From G051903925 sp051903925 (lineage in GTDB: Bacteria; Pseudomonadota; Alphaproteobacteria; Zavarziniales; Zavarziniaceae): a stretch of DNA of 64,000 bases. Position numbers and translations under genes: made by a program. Position 1 is the first letter of the stretch, and each line of letters opens with the position of its first letter. The notes under the pieces were generated by a model, which was given only the letters and a program-made list of their open reading frames with translations, was not told where the DNA came from and ran no database searches. The stretch lies in contig NZ_CP173678.1 in assembly GCF_051903925.1 (NCBI RefSeq), positions 3,534,001-3,598,000 of the forward strand, in the 5' to 3' direction. Below, in pieces: positions 60,897-64,000 of the stretch.

Positions 60897-61532
60897 ATGA
60901 TCGAGCTGCTGCTGGGGGAACCGTCCCGCGCCTTTGCCGTGGCGCTGTGCCTGGTCGCGGGCCTGGCGCTGCTGGAGGCGCTGCTGCTGGCCATCGCCGG
61001 CAGCTCGGTCGCGACCTGGCTGGACGGCTTCCTGCCCGATCATCTGGAGGTCGATCACGACGTGGCCGGCGCCCATGGGGGCGGCGGCGTGCTGGACTGG
61101 CTGGGCGTCGGGCATGCGCCCCTGCTGGTCGTCCTGATCGCCATGCTGACCCTGTTCGGCCTGGCCGGCCTGGGCCTCCAGGCGGCCGCCCTGGCGCTGG
61201 GCGGGGCAGCGCTGCCCGACTGGGCGGCAGGGCTGCCCGCCCTGGCGGTGGCGGCGTTCGGCACGCGCTGGCTGGCGCGCCGGCTCGCCCGGCTGCTGCC
61301 GTCGGTCGAAACCTCCGCCCAGTCGGTCGACGGGCTGGTCGGCGCCCGCGCCGTCCTGACCCTTGGCGCCGCGACCGCCGGCATGCCGGCGCAGGCCAAG
61401 CTGCGCGACGCGCATGGCCGCACCCACTACGTCCTGGTCGAACCCGAGGACGCGCGCGAGACACTGACCGAAGGCATGCCCGTGCGCCTGACCGCGCGGC
61501 GCAATGCCGTCTTCCTGGCCCGCCCCGACTGA
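60897..61532 (+). CDS. YqiJ-type membrane protein with NfeD-like OB domain
   Basis: 211 residues. Three hydrophobic helices (residues about 12-40, 77-105 and 105-125) are followed by a C-terminal OB-like beta domain (residues 142-208, SVDGLVGARAVLTLGAAT, ending VRLTARRNAVFLARP). NfeD-like proteins of this layout accompany flotillin-type SPFH proteins. A flotillin gene follows 21 bases later, the YqiJ-YqiK arrangement of E. coli. GGGAGG lies upstream of the ATG. The function is membrane microdomain organisation by analogy. Confidence 0.83.
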   Translation: MIELLLGEPSRAFAVALCLVAGLALLEALLLAIAGSSVATWLDGFLPDHLEVDHDVAGAHGGGGVLDWLGVGHAPLLVVLIAMLTLFGLAGLGLQAAALALGGAALPDWAAGLPALAVAAFGTRWLARRLARLLPSVETSAQSVDGLVGARAVLTLGAATAGMPAQAKLRDAHGRTHYVLVEPEDARETLTEGMPVRLTARRNAVFLARPD

Positions 61533-61553
61533 TCCCATCGCAGGAGCCCGACC

Positions 61554-63254
61554 ATGGACCTTATCGCCATCCTGGTACCCACCGTCATCATCCTGGTGGC
61601 CCTGGTCGCCATCGGCTTCATCATCGCGCGCCTGTACATGCGGGCGTCCAAGGAGATCGCCTTCGTCCGCACCGGCGCCGGCGGCCAGACCGTAGTGGTG
61701 GATGGCGGCGCACTGGTCCTGCCCGTGCTGCACGAGGTCATACCCGTCAACATGAACACGCTGCGCCTGGAGGTGCGGCGGGCGGCGGAGCAGGCCCTGA
61801 TCACCAAGGACCGCATGCGTGTCGACGTGCAGGCCGAATTCTATGTCCGCGTCCAGCCGACCAAGGAATCGATCGCCAATGCCGCCCAGACGCTTGGCCG
61901 CCGCACGATGCAGCCCGGCGCCCTGAAGGAACTGGTCGAGGGCAAGTTCGTCGACGCGCTCCGCGCCGTCGCCGCCGAGATGAGCATGGAAGAGCTGCAC
62001 GAGAAGCGCGTCGACTTCGTCCAGCGCGTGCAGCGCGCGGTGTCGGAGGACATCCTGAAGAACGGCCTGGAGCTTGAATCCGTCTCGCTCACCGGGCTGG
62101 ACCAGACCGCGCGTGAGTTCTTCAACCCCAACAACGCCTTCGACGCGGAGGGCCTGACCAAGCTGACCCAGGCGATCGAGGAACGCCGCAAGCGCCGCAA
62201 CGACGTCGAGCGCGAGACCGAGATCCAGATCCGCACCCGCGACCTGGAGGCGGCCAAGCAGAAGCTGGACCTTGAGCGTTCCGAGGAGGAGGCCCGGATG
62301 GCGCAGCAGCGCCAGATCGCGGTCATGAAGGCCGAGCAGGACGCGCAGATCGCGCGCGAGCAGGCGACGCGCAAGCAGGAATCGGAGACGGCCCGTATCC
62401 AGGCGGAGCGCGAGACGCGCCTGGCCCAGCTTCAGGCCGACCAGCAGCTCAAGGAGCGCGAGATCGACAATGCGCGCCTGGTGCGCCAGCGCGAGATCGA
62501 GCGCGAGCAGGCGGAGGCCCTTGCCGCGCAGGGCCGAGACATCGCCGTCGCCGAACGCTCCAAGGCGCAGTCCGAGGCCAATGCCGAGGCCGAACGCGCC
62601 CGCGCCGCTTCGGTCAAGGCGGAGGAGGACGTGGTGACGGTGCGCGAGACGACGCGCGCCGAACGCACAAAGGAACTGGAGCTGATCGTCGCCCGGCAGG
62701 CGGCCGAGCGCGAGGCGATCGCGGTGCGCGTCAAGGCCGAGGCGGAGAAGCTGGCCGCCCTCGACGCGGCGGAGGCCGTGCGCACCCAGGCCCAGGCCGA
62801 TGCCGAACGCGCCCGCATCGCGGCCCAGGGCGAGGCGGAGGCCGAGCGCGCCCGCGCCGACGCCGCCGCGCGCCGCTACGAGGTGGAGGCCGCGGGCCGC
62901 GTCGCCCTGAACGAGGCCGACAACAAGCTGAGCGCCGAGATCATCGCGATGCGCACCCGCCTTGCCCTGATCGAGCAGATGCAGGCGATCATTGCCCAAT
63001 CGGTGAAGCCGATGGAGCGCATCGAATCGATCCGCATCATGCAGGTCGACGGCATGGCGGGCGGCGGCACAGGCCATGCCAACGGCACCGCGGCACCCAC
63101 CTCGCCCGGCGACGCGGTGGTGCAGAGTGCGCTGCGCTACCGCGCCCAGGCCCCGCTGATCGACGCGCTGCTGGGCGAACTGGGCCTGACCCAGGACGCC
63201 ACCGGCCTGCCCTCCCTCGCCAGCCTGGCCCAGCCACCCCAGACCAAGGGTTAG
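61554..63254 (+). CDS. Flotillin / YqiK-type SPFH-domain protein
   Basis: 566 residues. One N-terminal membrane helix (IAILVPTVIILVALVAIGFII, positions about 4-24) precedes the SPFH domain (residues 30-200, e.g. LITKDRMRVDVQAEFYVRVQ and LTGLDQTAREFFNPNNAFD) and a long charged coiled coil, about residues 205-470, rich in Glu/Ala/Arg repeats. The C-terminus holds the flotillin tail. It forms oligomers at the inner membrane. It is paired with a NfeD-like gene. Confidence 0.9.
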   Translation: MDLIAILVPTVIILVALVAIGFIIARLYMRASKEIAFVRTGAGGQTVVVDGGALVLPVLHEVIPVNMNTLRLEVRRAAEQALITKDRMRVDVQAEFYVRVQPTKESIANAAQTLGRRTMQPGALKELVEGKFVDALRAVAAEMSMEELHEKRVDFVQRVQRAVSEDILKNGLELESVSLTGLDQTAREFFNPNNAFDAEGLTKLTQAIEERRKRRNDVERETEIQIRTRDLEAAKQKLDLERSEEEARMAQQRQIAVMKAEQDAQIAREQATRKQESETARIQAERETRLAQLQADQQLKEREIDNARLVRQREIEREQAEALAAQGRDIAVAERSKAQSEANAEAERARAASVKAEEDVVTVRETTRAERTKELELIVARQAAEREAIAVRVKAEAEKLAALDAAEAVRTQAQADAERARIAAQGEAEAERARADAAARRYEVEAAGRVALNEADNKLSAEIIAMRTRLALIEQMQAIIAQSVKPMERIESIRIMQVDGMAGGGTGHANGTAAPTSPGDAVVQSALRYRAQAPLIDALLGELGLTQDATGLPSLASLAQPPQTKG

Positions 63255-63266
63255 GCCGCAAGAGGA

Positions 63267-63764
63267 TCAGACGGTCGCACCGGTCAGGAGGGCGCCCCAG
63301 CCGGTATCGACGAACGGCGCCCGTCGGACCTCAACCGCGCGGTCGTCCGCCTCGAAGCGCACGACCCAGCGCGAATACTCGTCCGTCTCTGCCTCATGAA
63401 CGCTCAGCCACAGCCGGTCGTCCGCATCCACGATCACGCCCAGGATTGTCCAGCAGTCGAGCGGTGGACCGGCACGCCAGCCCAGGCGCGCCTGCCGGGC
63501 CTGGCTGACCGCGTCGACGGCGCGTGGCAGCAGCGTCGCCTCAAGCTGCCCCAACGCCGATTCGAGCCGCGCGACACCACCTGCGCGGGGCGGTCCGGCG
63601 GGGAACCAGGGCCCCTCCGCCTCGATCAGGACCAGGTCCGGCGCCCTCGCCAAGTGTCGCGCCACGCCGGTCCACATGGGGCAATCCACGGCCGCACGGA
63701 GCATGCCCAGAACCTCATGCCGGAACAGGCCCTCGTCCCCCTCGACCGGCCAGGCGTCTCTCAC
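63267..63764 (-). CDS. Unrecognised 165-residue protein
   Basis: From a GTG at 63764. The middle is helical (residues 60-95, SALGQLEATLLPRAVDAVSQ). The C-terminal half is beta-rich, with DCWTILGVIVDADDRLWLSV near residue 104 and YSRWVVRFEADDRAVEVRRA near 130. No signal or membrane segment is seen. It converges with the flotillin gene, 12 bases from it. I do not recognise the family. Confidence 0.6.
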   Translation of the reverse strand: MRDAWPVEGDEGLFRHEVLGMLRAAVDCPMWTGVARHLARAPDLVLIEAEGPWFPAGPPRAGGVARLESALGQLEATLLPRAVDAVSQARQARLGWRAGPPLDCWTILGVIVDADDRLWLSVHEAETDEYSRWVVRFEADDRAVEVRRAPFVDTGWGALLTGATV

Positions 63765-63821
63765 GGCGCTCCCCCGCGGCGCCCGACCGGACGCCGCGGG
63801 CGGGCAGTCATATTCGGTCGG

Positions 63822-64000
63822 TCAGACCGGATGGGCGGAATAGTGCGTCGCATGGGCCATGCCGATCGCGGTGGCGCGGCCCATCGAATCCTCTTCCTCG
63901 GCGATGATGCGGTCCAGCATCTCGATGTCGGCCTGCACCTCGCGCAGGGCAATCGCGCTGGTCAGCGCGCCGCGGCTACCGCAGGCAGGCGCCACGGCCA
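63822..64000 (-). CDS. Unrecognised protein, C-terminal fragment (cut by window edge)
   Basis: The last 59 codons (58 residues plus stop) of a minus-strand gene running in from beyond the right edge. The visible sequence is a helical segment, ALTSAIALREVQADIEMLDR, followed by IIAEEEDSMGRATAIGMAHA and a His/Tyr-rich tail THYSAHPV. Internal GTG and ATG codons mean the true start could also lie inside the window. The family is not recognised. Confidence 0.45.
   Translation of the reverse strand, partial: AVAPACGSRGALTSAIALREVQADIEMLDRIIAEEEDSMGRATAIGMAHATHYSAHPV

Noticed and set aside
60684..63077. A 797-codon minus-strand frame across the YqiJ/flotillin pair
   Set aside because: Both opposite genes have clear domain structure; this frame reflects the coiled-coil codon pattern read backwards.

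Overview
This is a high-GC, gene-dense window with tightly packed, mostly co-directional operons, and it reads as chromosomal DNA of an alphaproteobacterium. A member of Rhodospirillales or a close relative is most likely. The clues are hisZ overlapping purA, the CobT/CobS/CobD naming set, UrtABCDE fused to a UreDABCEFGJ urease cluster, a cysteine-free 41-residue bL36, AddB-AddA without an AddB iron-sulfur cysteine set, and an AmgK/MurU pair. I saw no rRNA, tRNA, CRISPR array, transposase or phage gene.

Layout. Positions 1-4041 hold a truncated unknown gene, a hotdog thioesterase, an NTF2-like protein and the cobalamin lower-loop genes cobT, cobS and cobD. Positions 4038-9278 hold a B12 uptake locus: an ABC ATPase, the TonB-dependent receptor btuB, a strong cobalamin riboswitch on the minus strand, the permease, and a divergent periplasmic binding protein. 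Positions 9455-17300 are a mosaic of single genes: a crotonase, a peptidoglycan-binding protein, a HerA-like ATPase with a small neighbour, an EAL phosphodiesterase, purA, hisZ, a small unknown gene and a repeat-bearing lipoprotein. Positions 17473-21021 encode a large unrecognised 1182-residue protein. Positions 21109-28629 carry oxidative catabolism genes: a GMC oxidoreductase with a hydroxyproline-epimerase-type enzyme, a zinc alcohol dehydrogenase, and a tight operon of molybdopterin oxidoreductase, SnoaL-like protein and short-chain dehydrogenase.

Positions 28630-37216 are a looser accessory stretch with palindromic repeats, a CHAP lipoprotein, a class IV aminotransferase, a FecR-domain protein, two VOC genes, a second crotonase, a thiolase, an acyltransferase and a DUF169 protein. 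Positions 37217-48959 form one long nitrogen-acquisition block. A consensus sigma-54 promoter with two upstream dyads precedes urtABCDE (urea ABC importer), which runs with start/stop overlaps into ureD-A-B-C-E-F-G-J (nickel urease and its maturation proteins). Positions 49037-50917 hold a TPR protein, a CorA-type transporter and rpmJ. Positions 51029-59670 on the minus strand form a probable operon tsaE-amgK-murU-addB-addA that mixes tRNA modification, cell-wall sugar recycling and double-strand-break repair. Positions 59789-64000 hold a TrxR-like ferredoxin reductase, a YqiJ/flotillin (YqiK) pair and two unrecognised genes, the last cut by the window end.

No clear new multigene system stands out. 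The best candidates for novelty are the 1182-residue protein next to a repeat lipoprotein, the molybdopterin/SnoaL/SDR operon, and the HerA-like ATPase pair. The best-supported regulatory observations are the sigma-54 promoter before urtA, the riboswitch lying inside rather than in front of the B12 transporter cluster, and the cobT/cobS divergent starts that share a single short stretch of DNA.
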